In this document: positions 7,555-15,980 of the stretch, piece by piece
Layout of the letters: every line of letters starts with the position of its first letter
Numbering within the stretch: position 1 is the stretch's first letter
Source: Paracoccus litorisediminis
Lineage (GTDB): Bacteria; Pseudomonadota; Alphaproteobacteria; Rhodobacterales; Rhodobacteraceae
Assembly (NCBI RefSeq): GCF_009711205.1
Contig: NZ_WMIG01000031.1
Span: 1 to 36,577, forward strand
Reading direction: 5' to 3'
DNA: 36,577 nt
Notes under the pieces: model-generated
Database searches by the model: none
What the model was told of the DNA's origin: nothing
Seen by the model: only the letters and a program-made list of their open reading frames with translations
Position numbers and translations under genes: made by a program

Positions 7555-10044
7555 ATGCCACTGCAAGCCTATCGGCAGATGCGGGATTTCAAGACCACGC
7601 CCGAGCCGCGGGGCCGTCGCAGCCGCAAGCGCGGCAACAGCTTCGTCATTCAGAAGCACGCTGCGACCCGGCTGCATTACGACCTGCGGCTGGAAATGGA
7701 CGGTGTTCTGAAAAGCTGGGCGGTGACCCGCGGTCCCAGCCTCGTCGCCGGGGAAAAGCGGCTGGCTGTCCATGTCGAGGATCACCCGCTGGACTACGGC
7801 GATTTCGAGGGGACCATCCCCAAGGGCGATTATGGTGGTGGCACCGTCATCATCTGGGATCGCGGACGATGGTCCCCCATCGGCGATGCGGCCAAGGGTT
7901 ACGCCAAAGGCCATCTGGAATTCGAACTGGAGGGGGACAAGCTTCACGGGCGCTGGCATCTGGTGCGGATGCAGGAAAAACCTCGCGACAAGCGTGAAAA
8001 CTGGCTGCTGATCAAGGCCGATGATGCATTCGCCCGGCCCAAGAGCGCGCCTGATATTCTGACCGAGCAGCCGCTTTCGGTAAAATCCGGGCGCGACATT
8101 CCCGAGGTCGCGAGCCAAGCGGCCCCGACGAAGTCCCGGCGCAAGCCTGCGATCCCCAAACCCGAGGAAACCGATCCCGCAGCCTTGGACCCGAGTGGGC
8201 TGAAGGGGGCAAAGAAAGCGCCGCTTCCCGACTTCATCGCGCCCATGCTGGCCATGCTGGCCAGTTCCGCCCCTACCGGCGGGCGCTGGCTGCATGAAAT
8301 CAAGTTTGACGGCTATCGGCTGCAGGCGCGGATCGACAATGGACAGGTCCGGCTGCTGACCCGCAGCGGACTCGACTGGACGGCGAAATTCGGCAAGCGC
8401 ATCGCCGATGCCTTGCAGGCCTTGCCCCTGCAAGAAGCGATCCTTGACGGCGAGTTGGTCGTGGAAACCGATGCTGGCGCCTCGGATTTCTCGGCCTTGC
8501 AGGCGGATCTTGCCGAGGGCCGCGCGGACCGGTTCCGCTTCTACGTCTTTGACCTGATGCATCTGGACGGGTTCGACCTGCGTCATCTGGCTCTGGTTGA
8601 ACGCAAGGCGCTGCTGGAGCAGATCCTGACCGAAGCCCCCGAACCTTTGCGCTACAGCAGCCATTTCGACGAAAGCGGCGCGATGGTGCTGCGCCATGCC
8701 TGCCGGATCGGACTTGAGGGCATCCTGTCCAAGCTGCGCGACGGACCCTATCGCTCGGGGCGCGACAAGGGCTGGATCAAGTCGAAATGCTCGGCGCGGC
8801 AGGAATTCGTGATTGGCGGATTCACTCCATCAGCTGCGACGCCGGGGGCGATCGGCTCACTGGTGCTGGGTGTCCATGACGCGGGCGGGCTGCACCATGT
8901 GGGGCGGGTCGGGACGGGGTTCAGCAATCGCGTGGCTACGGATCTTTTCGCGCGGCTGGAGGGGATGCAGATGCCCGACAGCCCCTTTGCCGACCGCCTG
9001 ACCGCGCAGCAGGCCGCCAACGTCCGGTTCGTCCGCCCGGAACTGGTGGCCGAGGTCGAGTTCCGTGCATGGACCGCCGACGGACATCTGCGACATGCCG
9101 CGTTCCGGGGCTTGCGCGAGGACAAGCCCGCAGCCGAAATCACCCGTGAGGTTGCGGCCCCGGCAAAGCCCATACCCACCAAGAGGAAAGTGACCTTGAC
9201 GCATCCCGACCGCCTGTATTGGCCCGAGGAAGGTGTGACCAAGGAAATGCTGGCGGACTATTATGCCGCGGTCTGGCGGCATATCGCCCCCTTCGTGATC
9301 GACCGCCCGCTGGCGCTTTTGCGCTGCCCGGAAGGGATCACCGGCCCGAAATTCTTTCAGAAACACGCGTGGAAAGGCATCAATCCCCGGATCGTGATGG
9401 TCAGCGATCCCAAGGACCCCAAGGACCCGCTGCTGAGCATCCACGATCTGGACGGGCTTATGGCGCTGGTCCAGTCTGCCGCACTGGAAATTCATCCATG
9501 GGGCGCGAGCCTGCAGGACTGGGAGCGGCCCGACATGATCACCATGGATCTGGACCCCGGCGAAGGTGTCGGTTGGGACCAGATTATCGATGCCGCGCGC
9601 GAGGTCCGCCAGCGGCTGACCGATGCGGGACTGACAGCCTTCGTCAAGACCTCGGGCGGCAAGGGGTTGCATGTCGTGGCACCCCTGAAACCCCATGCGA
9701 CCTGGCCTGAGGTCAAGGCCTTCACCAAGGCCATGGCCGACGCGATGGCGCGCGATACGCCCGACCGCTATGTCTCGACCATTGCCAAGGCCAAGCGCAA
9801 GGGCCGCATCCTGATCGACTATCTGCGCAACCAGCGCGGCGCGACGGCGGTTGCGGCCTATTCCACCCGCGCCCGGCCCGGTGCTGCCGTATCGACGCCG
9901 GTCGCGTGGGAAGAACTCGGTCCCAAGATCGGCCCAGACCATTTCACCGTGAAAACGCTGCCAACCCGGCTGGCCGCGCTTGGCCCGGACCCATGGGATG
10001 GTTTCAGGGCTGCGGCTGTGCCGTTGAGGGTGTCAAAGCGGTAA
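7555..10044 (+). CDS. ligD: Multidomain ATP-dependent DNA ligase D (PE-LIG-POL)
   Basis: An 829-residue LigD, the single-protein end-processing and sealing enzyme of bacterial NHEJ, in the Pseudomonas-type order. Residues 1 to about 160 are the 3'-phosphoesterase; the metal and active-site positions H35, H41, D43, R45 and H77 (KHAATRLHYDLRL, HVEDHPLDY) are all present. About 225-530 is the ligase, with nucleotidyl lysine K250 in EIKFDGYR and an OB-fold behind it. About 545-829 is the primase-like polymerase, with the metal-binding D665 and D667 in MDLDPGE and a conserved SGGKGLHVVAPL stretch. Linkers near 175-222 and 515-545 are rich in Ala, Pro and Lys. Length is close to the P. aeruginosa protein (about 840). 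The stop codon directly abuts the stop of the convergent second ku. Confidence 0.95.
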   Translation: MPLQAYRQMRDFKTTPEPRGRRSRKRGNSFVIQKHAATRLHYDLRLEMDGVLKSWAVTRGPSLVAGEKRLAVHVEDHPLDYGDFEGTIPKGDYGGGTVIIWDRGRWSPIGDAAKGYAKGHLEFELEGDKLHGRWHLVRMQEKPRDKRENWLLIKADDAFARPKSAPDILTEQPLSVKSGRDIPEVASQAAPTKSRRKPAIPKPEETDPAALDPSGLKGAKKAPLPDFIAPMLAMLASSAPTGGRWLHEIKFDGYRLQARIDNGQVRLLTRSGLDWTAKFGKRIADALQALPLQEAILDGELVVETDAGASDFSALQADLAEGRADRFRFYVFDLMHLDGFDLRHLALVERKALLEQILTEAPEPLRYSSHFDESGAMVLRHACRIGLEGILSKLRDGPYRSGRDKGWIKSKCSARQEFVIGGFTPSAATPGAIGSLVLGVHDAGGLHHVGRVGTGFSNRVATDLFARLEGMQMPDSPFADRLTAQQAANVRFVRPELVAEVEFRAWTADGHLRHAAFRGLREDKPAAEITREVAAPAKPIPTKRKVTLTHPDRLYWPEEGVTKEMLADYYAAVWRHIAPFVIDRPLALLRCPEGITGPKFFQKHAWKGINPRIVMVSDPKDPKDPLLSIHDLDGLMALVQSAALEIHPWGASLQDWERPDMITMDLDPGEGVGWDQIIDAAREVRQRLTDAGLTAFVKTSGGKGLHVVAPLKPHATWPEVKAFTKAMADAMARDTPDRYVSTIAKAKRKGRILIDYLRNQRGATAVAAYSTRARPGAAVSTPVAWEELGPKIGPDHFTVKTLPTRLAALGPDPWDGFRAAAVPLRVSKR

Positions 10045-10848
10045 TCAGGATTTCTTGCCGCGCGTCTCTGCCGCCAGACTTTTCTTCAAGGCGTCCATGA
10101 TGTTGACGACATTGCCGGGCTTCTCGGCTGGGGCCTTTGTCGTCTTGGGCTTGCTTCGGCCCTTTTTCTTGGCCGCGATGATGTCCAGAAGCCGGTCCTG
10201 AACCGGGTCGTGGGCCATTTCGGGCGACCAGGGTCGGGTCCGATCCTTGATCAGCCGCGTCACCAGCCTCAGTGCCGCCGGATCGCCGTCAGCCGTGTCC
10301 AGGCCGCCGAAATAATCGCCCTCGGGGCGGACCTCATCGCCATAGCGCAGGGTCCACAAGACGATTCCCTTCCCGCGCGGCACCAGCAACACCGCGCGTT
10401 CGCGCCGATAGAGCACCAGCCGCGATATCCCGACCATATCCGATTTCGCCATGGCCTCGCGGATGACCGAGAAGGCCTCGGCCCCGATCCGGTCGTCGGG
10501 GATCAGGTAATGCGGCTTGTCATACCAGATCCAACCGATGCTGCCCGCGGGCACGAACATGTCGATGTCGATCGTGCGGGCGCTGTCCAGCGCGATGCTG
10601 TCCAACTCGTCATCTTCAAGCAGCACATAATCGTCCTCGCCCCGTGCATAGCCTTTGGCCTCGTCCTTGTCGCGAACCGGCTTGCCGCTGACGGCATCGA
10701 CATAGCGGCTGATGACGCGGTTTCCGGTCTGCGCGTTCAGGGTGTGGAAGCGCAGCTTATCGGCCTCGCTCGTGGCAGGCATCATCGCGACCGGGCAGGT
10801 GACCAGCGACAGCTTCAGATAGCCTTTCCAGAATGGACGCGGTGCCAT
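10045..10848 (-). CDS. ku: Ku-family DNA end-binding protein (second copy)
   Basis: A 267-residue Ku paralogue, clearly diverged from the copy at 6742. It begins APRPFWKGYLKLSLVTCPVAM and carries KLRFHTLNAQTGNRV, WYDKPHYLIPDD and LYRRERAVLLVPRGKG. The C-terminal 45 residues form a Lys-rich tail (AAKKKGRSKPK and onward). Its TGA (10047-10045) sits next to the TAA of ligD (10042-10044) with no base between, so the genes are convergent. Several alphaproteobacteria encode more than one Ku, and homo- or heterodimers are possible. An exact EcfG-type promoter lies just upstream (10878-10902), so stress or stationary-phase induction is likely. The ATG at 10848 aligns with the family start. Confidence 0.93.
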   Translation of the reverse strand: MAPRPFWKGYLKLSLVTCPVAMMPATSEADKLRFHTLNAQTGNRVISRYVDAVSGKPVRDKDEAKGYARGEDDYVLLEDDELDSIALDSARTIDIDMFVPAGSIGWIWYDKPHYLIPDDRIGAEAFSVIREAMAKSDMVGISRLVLYRRERAVLLVPRGKGIVLWTLRYGDEVRPEGDYFGGLDTADGDPAALRLVTRLIKDRTRPWSPEMAHDPVQDRLLDIIAAKKKGRSKPKTTKAPAEKPGNVVNIMDALKKSLAAETRGKKS

Positions 10849-10877
10849 GTAGGGCTCGTTTGGTAGGGGCGTGAGTC

Positions 10878-10902
10878 AACGTGGCGCAAAAGCAGAGGTT
10901 CC
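10878..10902 (-). promoter_or_regulatory. EcfG-type (general stress) promoter of the second ku
   Basis: On the minus strand GGAAC (10902-10898) is followed after exactly 16 bases by CGTT (10881-10878). This fits the alphaproteobacterial extracytoplasmic sigma factor EcfG/RpoE2 consensus GGAAC-N16/17-CGTT. The -10 element lies 29 bases upstream of the ku ATG, leaving a short normal leader. The link to stress-induced end joining is known for alphaproteobacterial ku genes; here it is inferred from the motif. Confidence 0.65.
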
Positions 10903-11023
10903 AGCCGGTCCCGACCCGCGACCTGAGCGTCGATCATGACGTGGCCAAATCGATCCGAATAATCTTCTGATTTTGCGTTAAAATGCGTTGTATGCTCTCG
11001 CTAAAGTGAGCGGGAGGATGCGT

Positions 11024-12445
11024 ATGGCTGCAGCACTGGATCTGAACCCGAGCGAGATGGCGCGGTTGATTGCGGCTCTCGATTGGCCAAGCTGTGCGCT
11101 GGGACCGATGCACGAATGGCCTGCCTGCCTGAGGGCGGCCGTTGATCTTGCGTTACCGGCGCATGCCCAGATCGTCATCTTTGCCGGCGAGGATTACGTC
11201 GCGCTTTACAACGATGCCTATGCCCCGACCATCGGCAACAAGCACCCGACCGCGCTGGGTCGCCCCGCGCGCGAGCATTGGACCGAGCTGTGGTCGGATC
11301 TGGAACCGTTGCTGAAGCAGGTGAGAACGTCTGGAAGGACCGTCTCGGCGCAGGATCGACCGTTCCAGATCAACCGGCACGGCTATGTCGAGACAGTTTA
11401 TTTCGATATTTCCTATTCGCCGATCCAGGACGAAAACGGCCAGATCCACGCCGTCCTGTGCATCGTCGCCGAGACCACCGAGCGTGTCGCTGCCCTGAAT
11501 GCAGAACGGCGCCTGTCTGCGATCGTCTCATCCTCGACCGATGCGATTTTGGGGATGGATCTGGATCAAAGGATCACCGCCTGGAACCGGGGTGCCGAGG
11601 CGCTTTACGGCTATGCCGAGCATGAAGTAATGGGTCGGCCGGTGACCCTGCTTGTGCCGCCGGATCGTCCGGAAGAGGAAAACCTGATCATGGCGCAAAT
11701 CATGAACGGGATCCGGATTGACACGCATGAGACCCAGCGTCTGCACAAGAACGGCACATTGATCGACGTGTCGCTGTCCGTGTCGGCAATCCATGACCGG
11801 AATGGCCGGATCGTCGGGGCATCGAAGATTGCGCGCGACATTGGCGGTCGGAAAAAGGCCGAGCGGCTGCAGCGGGTTCTGATGGGTGAACTCAAGCACC
11901 GCGTCAAGAACGTCCTCGCGACCGTGCAGGCCATCGCGAGCCAAAGCTTCGGTTCGGCTGAGCCCGAGAGGTTCAGGGGATTTTCGGATCGTTTGCGCGC
12001 CTTGGCCCGGGCCCATGACCTGCTGACCATGCAAAGCTGGGAGGGCGCGACATTGACCTCGGTCGTGAACGGGGTTGTTTCCGCATTCGGGAACGAGCGC
12101 TTTAACATCGACGGTCCCGATCTGCATCTGCCACCGCGCGCGGTGGTCACCTTGTCGATGGCCTTGCACGAACTGGCGACCAATGCGGCGAAATACGGCG
12201 CGCTGTCCGTGCCGACGGGCAGCATTTCGATCGACTGGACCTATTGTCCGAACAGGGCGGATTTCCAACTCATCTGGCAAGAAACGGGTGGGCCTGCTGT
12301 CAACCAACCGACCGGCACTGGCTTTGGATCGATGCTGATCAAGGATGTTCTGGCTGCCGAACTGAACGGCGAGGTCGAGCTAGACTATCAGCCGACGGGC
12401 GTGATCTGTCGAATCCGCGCCCCGATTGACGCCAGTTGGGACTGA
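11024..12445 (+). CDS. Cytoplasmic PAS-PAS HWE-family sensor histidine kinase
   Basis: A 473-residue soluble kinase with no membrane segment. Residues 10-155 are the PAS-like N-terminal module common in HWE kinases (ALGPMHEWPACLRAAVDLAL, YNDAYAPTIGNKHP). Residues 162-275 are a second PAS domain (SIVSSSTDAILGMDL, RITAWNRGAEALYGY). The phosphoacceptor is H292 in LMGELKHRVKNVLATVQAI. The HWE-type ATPase has the N-box LHELATNAAKYGALS (H382, E383) and the W-x-E signature at W418-E420. The ATG at 11024 has GGGAGG six bases upstream. It is divergent from the second ku. HWE/HisKA_2 kinases are the usual inputs to the PhyR-NepR-EcfG stress response, so a role upstream of the EcfG promoter beside it is plausible. 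No cognate regulator is adjacent. Confidence 0.85.
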   Translation: MAAALDLNPSEMARLIAALDWPSCALGPMHEWPACLRAAVDLALPAHAQIVIFAGEDYVALYNDAYAPTIGNKHPTALGRPAREHWTELWSDLEPLLKQVRTSGRTVSAQDRPFQINRHGYVETVYFDISYSPIQDENGQIHAVLCIVAETTERVAALNAERRLSAIVSSSTDAILGMDLDQRITAWNRGAEALYGYAEHEVMGRPVTLLVPPDRPEEENLIMAQIMNGIRIDTHETQRLHKNGTLIDVSLSVSAIHDRNGRIVGASKIARDIGGRKKAERLQRVLMGELKHRVKNVLATVQAIASQSFGSAEPERFRGFSDRLRALARAHDLLTMQSWEGATLTSVVNGVVSAFGNERFNIDGPDLHLPPRAVVTLSMALHELATNAAKYGALSVPTGSISIDWTYCPNRADFQLIWQETGGPAVNQPTGTGFGSMLIKDVLAAELNGEVELDYQPTGVICRIRAPIDASWD

Positions 12446-12851
12446 CGAATCTCGCACTCTCTTTGCGGCAACGACATGACTAAATTTGGATATGGCTTCC
12501 TTAAAGGGACGGGCTTTTCAGAGCTTTCGATGTTGGTTGTTTGGCCTCTTATGGCCTCCAAGCTATTGTATTGGTGTCGTTAAGTGGTGGCTATACTACA
12601 AATGAAAGACCGCACTCGGAAGTTCGGGATAGGGGCTGGTCAGAAGCGGGTCTGGTGCTCATCTGAATGCCAGGACCCCTGCCTATCACTTGCCTTCAGC
12701 ATCGTGCGGCTTTCGAGCCAGCGATCGAATGGGTGTTTCCGCCGGAGCAGGAATGAATCCCAACTGTATAGGACGCGCATCCGTGCCACAGATCTGGTGC
12801 CAGAGATGTGGATATTCCGCTCATGCGCGAGATCCACGAGAAACCGACCTT
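12446..12851. other. 406-base gap without a recognisable gene
   Basis: Only short open frames occur on either strand (for example 12584-12889 plus and 12640-12837 minus). None has a family resemblance, a good ribosome-binding site or consistent codon use. The base composition is less GC-rich than in the flanking genes. No terminator with a T-run was found after the kinase stop. Confidence 0.5.
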
Positions 12852-13524
12852 TGAATAGCCCGGTATTTCGTGGACGCTTTCTTCTCTAAATTTTAGGCAA
12901 AAAGACCATGGTGGCACAGGCAATTTCACCGGCAATTTCAAGCGGACCGCGGCGGCGCAGATCAGCGTCCGGTCAAGGAGGTATCGGCCCGGCTCGGGGT
13001 GAGCAGCACTCACTCTGTGCCTGGAAGCGCAAGCTCGCGAAAGCGGCGTCAGGCGACACCGAGGAGAATGCGAGATCCGGCTGCTGAAGCACGACTGGCG
13101 CGTGTCGTCGAGGAGCATGATATCCTAAGAGAGGGTAAGCAATTTTCGCCATTGGTTCGTGGACAATGGCGACGACGTTGGTGGCTGAGCAACGGGGACA
13201 GTTTTCCGTCCAGGCCCCGCTGAGCAGGCGGTTTCAGGAAGATGGGCGCGTAAATCAGCTATCGCAATGAAAAACGCCCGCATTCATCGTATGTGTTACT
13301 GACGCCTACTGGGCCCGGGATATCCCCAAACAGCACCTGAAAGACGCCGCCTGACATGAAACCCATGCCAGAGCTGAGCGAAGCGGCAAACTGGCCGAAA
13401 ATCCCGGGCCACCTGTTCTACAACCTTAATCGCACGTATGCGACAAACGGGGTGCGTCGCTCGCCGAATTCGAACGGCGGCAGACGGTAAGACAAGAAGA
13501 GCGTCTAAAAATCGGGGCTAATCA
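12852..13524 (+). mobile_element. Decayed IS3-family element (about 670 bases, internally deleted)
   Basis: The left end TGAATAGCCCGGTATTTCG (12852) and the right end, whose reverse complement begins TGATTAGCCCCGATTTTTAG (ending 13524), form a matching imperfect inverted repeat with TG...CA termini. Inside are OrfA pieces in three frames: FKRTAAAQIS, then VKEVSARLGVSS, HSLCAWKRKLAKAASGDT and LARVVEEHDIL (12935-13130). The OrfB C-terminus follows: YNLNRTYATNGV, then SLAEFERRQTVRQEERL (13420-13510). The catalytic centre of OrfB is missing. Intact IS3 elements are about 1.2-1.5 kb, so roughly half is lost. It lies between the repair locus and the SLC13 block. Confidence 0.7.
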
Positions 13525-13971
13525 TAGACCCATATCTTTCGGACGTCCTCGCGGACTACGTTATGACCCGATAGCTTGCTTAGGACAGTCAACGTGGCTG
13601 GCATCCGGAGCTATAGTCCTGTGGAGCAGAAGACATCGTCGTGAACAGAATGAGCTTTCCGTGCCTAAGGCCGAGCCTCGACCTCGCACCATTCGCTTAA
13701 CGCCCTCCACGACGACTTACGCCCAAGAAGGCCTCCATTGCTGCGCCAGCAATGATCGACAACGGTGCCTGAACAACAGCGCGCGCCCGGTTCGCCCTAG
13801 GGGTTCCCACACACTCTCAAAGGTGCAGTCTCCGGCTCTTTGCAGACGAGTGGCTTGACGCCGGGCGGTCTCTTTGCCGAAATCAGGACTAGCCTCATCG
13901 TGTAGCAGCGGATTGCCATCACGTAACGCGGCAAGGCAGACGGCAATGCCACGTGTTCGGGAAACAAGATA
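13525..13971. other. 447-base gap without a recognisable gene
   Basis: This lies between the IS3 fossil and the SLC13 permease. The longest plus-strand frame (13661-13858) has no recognisable family and poor codon use. It must hold the promoter of the permease operon if that block is self-contained, but no clear -35/-10 pair was found. Nothing else can be supported. Confidence 0.4.
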
Positions 13972-15801
13972 ATGACGACGGATCTGGCAATCGTACTGGC
14001 GCTGCTGGCTGCGGCGATAGCAATGTTCGCGGCCAATCGTCCCCGGATGGACGTGGTTGCGATCCTGACGCTGGTGGCGCTGCCGCTGACCGGGATTATC
14101 AGCGTTGAAGATGCGCTGGCCGGTTTCAGCGATCCCAATATCATCCTGATCGCGGCGCTGTTCGTGTTGGGCGAGGCGCTGGTGCGCAGCGGCGTCGCGC
14201 AACGCACTGGCGACCTTCTCGTACGCCATTCCGGCGCGTCGGACACGCGGCTGATCGTGCTGCTGATGGCTGCGGTCGCCGGGATGGGCGCATTCATGAG
14301 TTCTACCGGGGTGGTGGCGATTTTCATCCCCATTGTTCTGCGCATCACGGCGAATATCGGCGCCGCGCCGGGGCGGCTGATGATGCCGCTGAGCGCGGCG
14401 GCGCTGATCAGCGGGATGATGACGCTGGTCGCCACGGCACCAAACCTCGTGCTCGATAGCTTGCTGCGGCGCGAGGGCTATCAGGGCTTTGGTTTCTTCG
14501 ACTTCACGCCCTTCGGCTTGCCGATCCTGCTGCTGGGCATCGGCTACATGCTGTTTGCCCGGCGCTGGCTGGCTGACAAAGGTCCGGCTGCGGCGAACCG
14601 GGGACCAAGGCTTGCCGACTGGATCGACAAATATGGTCTGGCGAAGCGGGAGTTCAGGTTGTGCCTTGGGGCGCAGTCGACGCTTGTTGGCAAACGGCTC
14701 GACCAGCTTGATCTGCGGGGCGCGGCGGGCATCAACATCCTCGGCATCGAGCGGTCGACCCCCTTTGGCCGCAGGCTGATCCTGCCCAAGGCCGATACCC
14801 TGTTGCAGGCCGATGACGTGCTGTTCCTCGATGTCTTCGGCAAGGCCATGGATATTGAGGAGTTCTGCCGCCAGCACGGCCTGCGGCGCTTGCCGATCTC
14901 GGGGGCCTATTTCACCGATCAGGCGCAGGAGATCGGCATGGCCGAGATGATCGTGCCACCCGGCTCGCCGCTTGTCGGCAGCAGCATCGCGAAGTCGCGG
15001 TTCCGGTCGGTTCATGGCCTTGCCATCGTCGGCCTGCGCCGTGACAACCTGCCGGTCGGCGATGTGGATGCGCAGACGGTGCTGCGCGGCGGCGATGTGC
15101 TGCTGACGGTCGGGCCGTGGGACCGTATCCGTCAGTCTCGGCACAGCCACGATCTGGTCGTGCTCGCGCTGCCGGGCGAGATGGACGAGGTGCTGAAGGC
15201 ACCGTTCCGCACCATTCCCGCCCTCGCGGTCCTTACGCTGGTCGTGGTGATGATGATCACCGGGGTTGTCCCGAATGTGCTGGCGGCGCTGATCGGCTGT
15301 CTGCTGATGGGGCTGTTCGGCTGTGTCGATATGCCTTCGGCCTATCGATCGATCCACTGGCAAAGCCTGGTATTGATCGTCGGCATGCTGCCCTTTTCAC
15401 TGGCGTTGGAGAAGACCGGCGGTGTCGAGCTTGCGGCCGAGGCGCTGCGGGGGACGATCGGTGATGCCAACCTTCGCATCGCGCTGGCGGTTATCTTTGT
15501 GACCACGGTTGTTCTGGGCCTGTTCATCTCGAATACGGCGACGGCGGTGCTGATGGGGCCTGTCGCGTTGACGCTGGCGACCGACATGGGGGCGTCGCCC
15601 TATCCCTTCGCCATGACGGTGGCGCTGGCGGCATCGGCCGCGTTCCTGACGCCGGTGTCGTCACCAGTCAACACCTTGGTCATGGGGCCGGGCGGCTACA
15701 GGTTCTGGGATTTCACGCGGATCGGCCTGCCGCTGGTCGCCATCGTTCTGGTCGTCGCGGTCGGACTGGTGCCGGTGATCTTTCCGTTCCATCCTGGTTG
15801 A
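13972..15801 (+). CDS. SLC13/DASS-type anion permease with two RCK_C domains
   Basis: A 609-residue inner-membrane transporter with two hydrophobic halves flanking a soluble insert. The N-terminal half (1-195) has the CitMHS/DASS motifs GFSDPNIILIAALFVLGEAL and MSSTGVVAIFIPIVLR. Residues about 205-395 hold two RCK_C (TrkA_C) regulatory domains (for example STLVGKRLDQLDLRGAAGIN and GSPLVGSSIAKSRFRSVHGL). The C-terminal half carries the matching SNTATAVLMGPVALTLA and TPVSSPVNTLVMGPGGY motifs. Proteins of this layout import dicarboxylates, sulfate or related anions with Na+; the RCK_C pair probably binds a small regulatory ligand. The start ATG at 13972 has only a weak ribosome-binding site. A two-component pair follows 179 bases downstream and may control it. 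The substrate is unknown. Confidence 0.85.
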   Translation: MTTDLAIVLALLAAAIAMFAANRPRMDVVAILTLVALPLTGIISVEDALAGFSDPNIILIAALFVLGEALVRSGVAQRTGDLLVRHSGASDTRLIVLLMAAVAGMGAFMSSTGVVAIFIPIVLRITANIGAAPGRLMMPLSAAALISGMMTLVATAPNLVLDSLLRREGYQGFGFFDFTPFGLPILLLGIGYMLFARRWLADKGPAAANRGPRLADWIDKYGLAKREFRLCLGAQSTLVGKRLDQLDLRGAAGINILGIERSTPFGRRLILPKADTLLQADDVLFLDVFGKAMDIEEFCRQHGLRRLPISGAYFTDQAQEIGMAEMIVPPGSPLVGSSIAKSRFRSVHGLAIVGLRRDNLPVGDVDAQTVLRGGDVLLTVGPWDRIRQSRHSHDLVVLALPGEMDEVLKAPFRTIPALAVLTLVVVMMITGVVPNVLAALIGCLLMGLFGCVDMPSAYRSIHWQSLVLIVGMLPFSLALEKTGGVELAAEALRGTIGDANLRIALAVIFVTTVVLGLFISNTATAVLMGPVALTLATDMGASPYPFAMTVALAASAAFLTPVSSPVNTLVMGPGGYRFWDFTRIGLPLVAIVLVVAVGLVPVIFPFHPG

Positions 15802-15980
15802 ACCTGCGGTTGTCGGCTGGAACCCGTCGCGGCAATGATCAGCGAAGGAGCCATGTCGTGTTCGATGGCTGCTTCGCTACAGAAGCACGATGGCGGGCGC
15901 CGTTGCATTCGGCGAGCCGTTATGTGCAATTCCTGAACGGGTGGCGTTCCCCGCCCCAAAGCTGATGCCACGGATTATTC

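Noticed and set aside
6622..8697. A 691-codon minus-strand frame opposite ku and ligD
   Set aside because: It is antisense to two clearly recognised genes and has no family features. Long antisense frames are expected at this GC content. The same applies to 13717-15363 and 34030-35685 on the minus strand.
12584..13118. Small open frames around 12584-12889 (plus) and 12696-13118 (minus)
   Set aside because: They have no recognisable family and poor codon use, and the second runs into the IS3 fossil.
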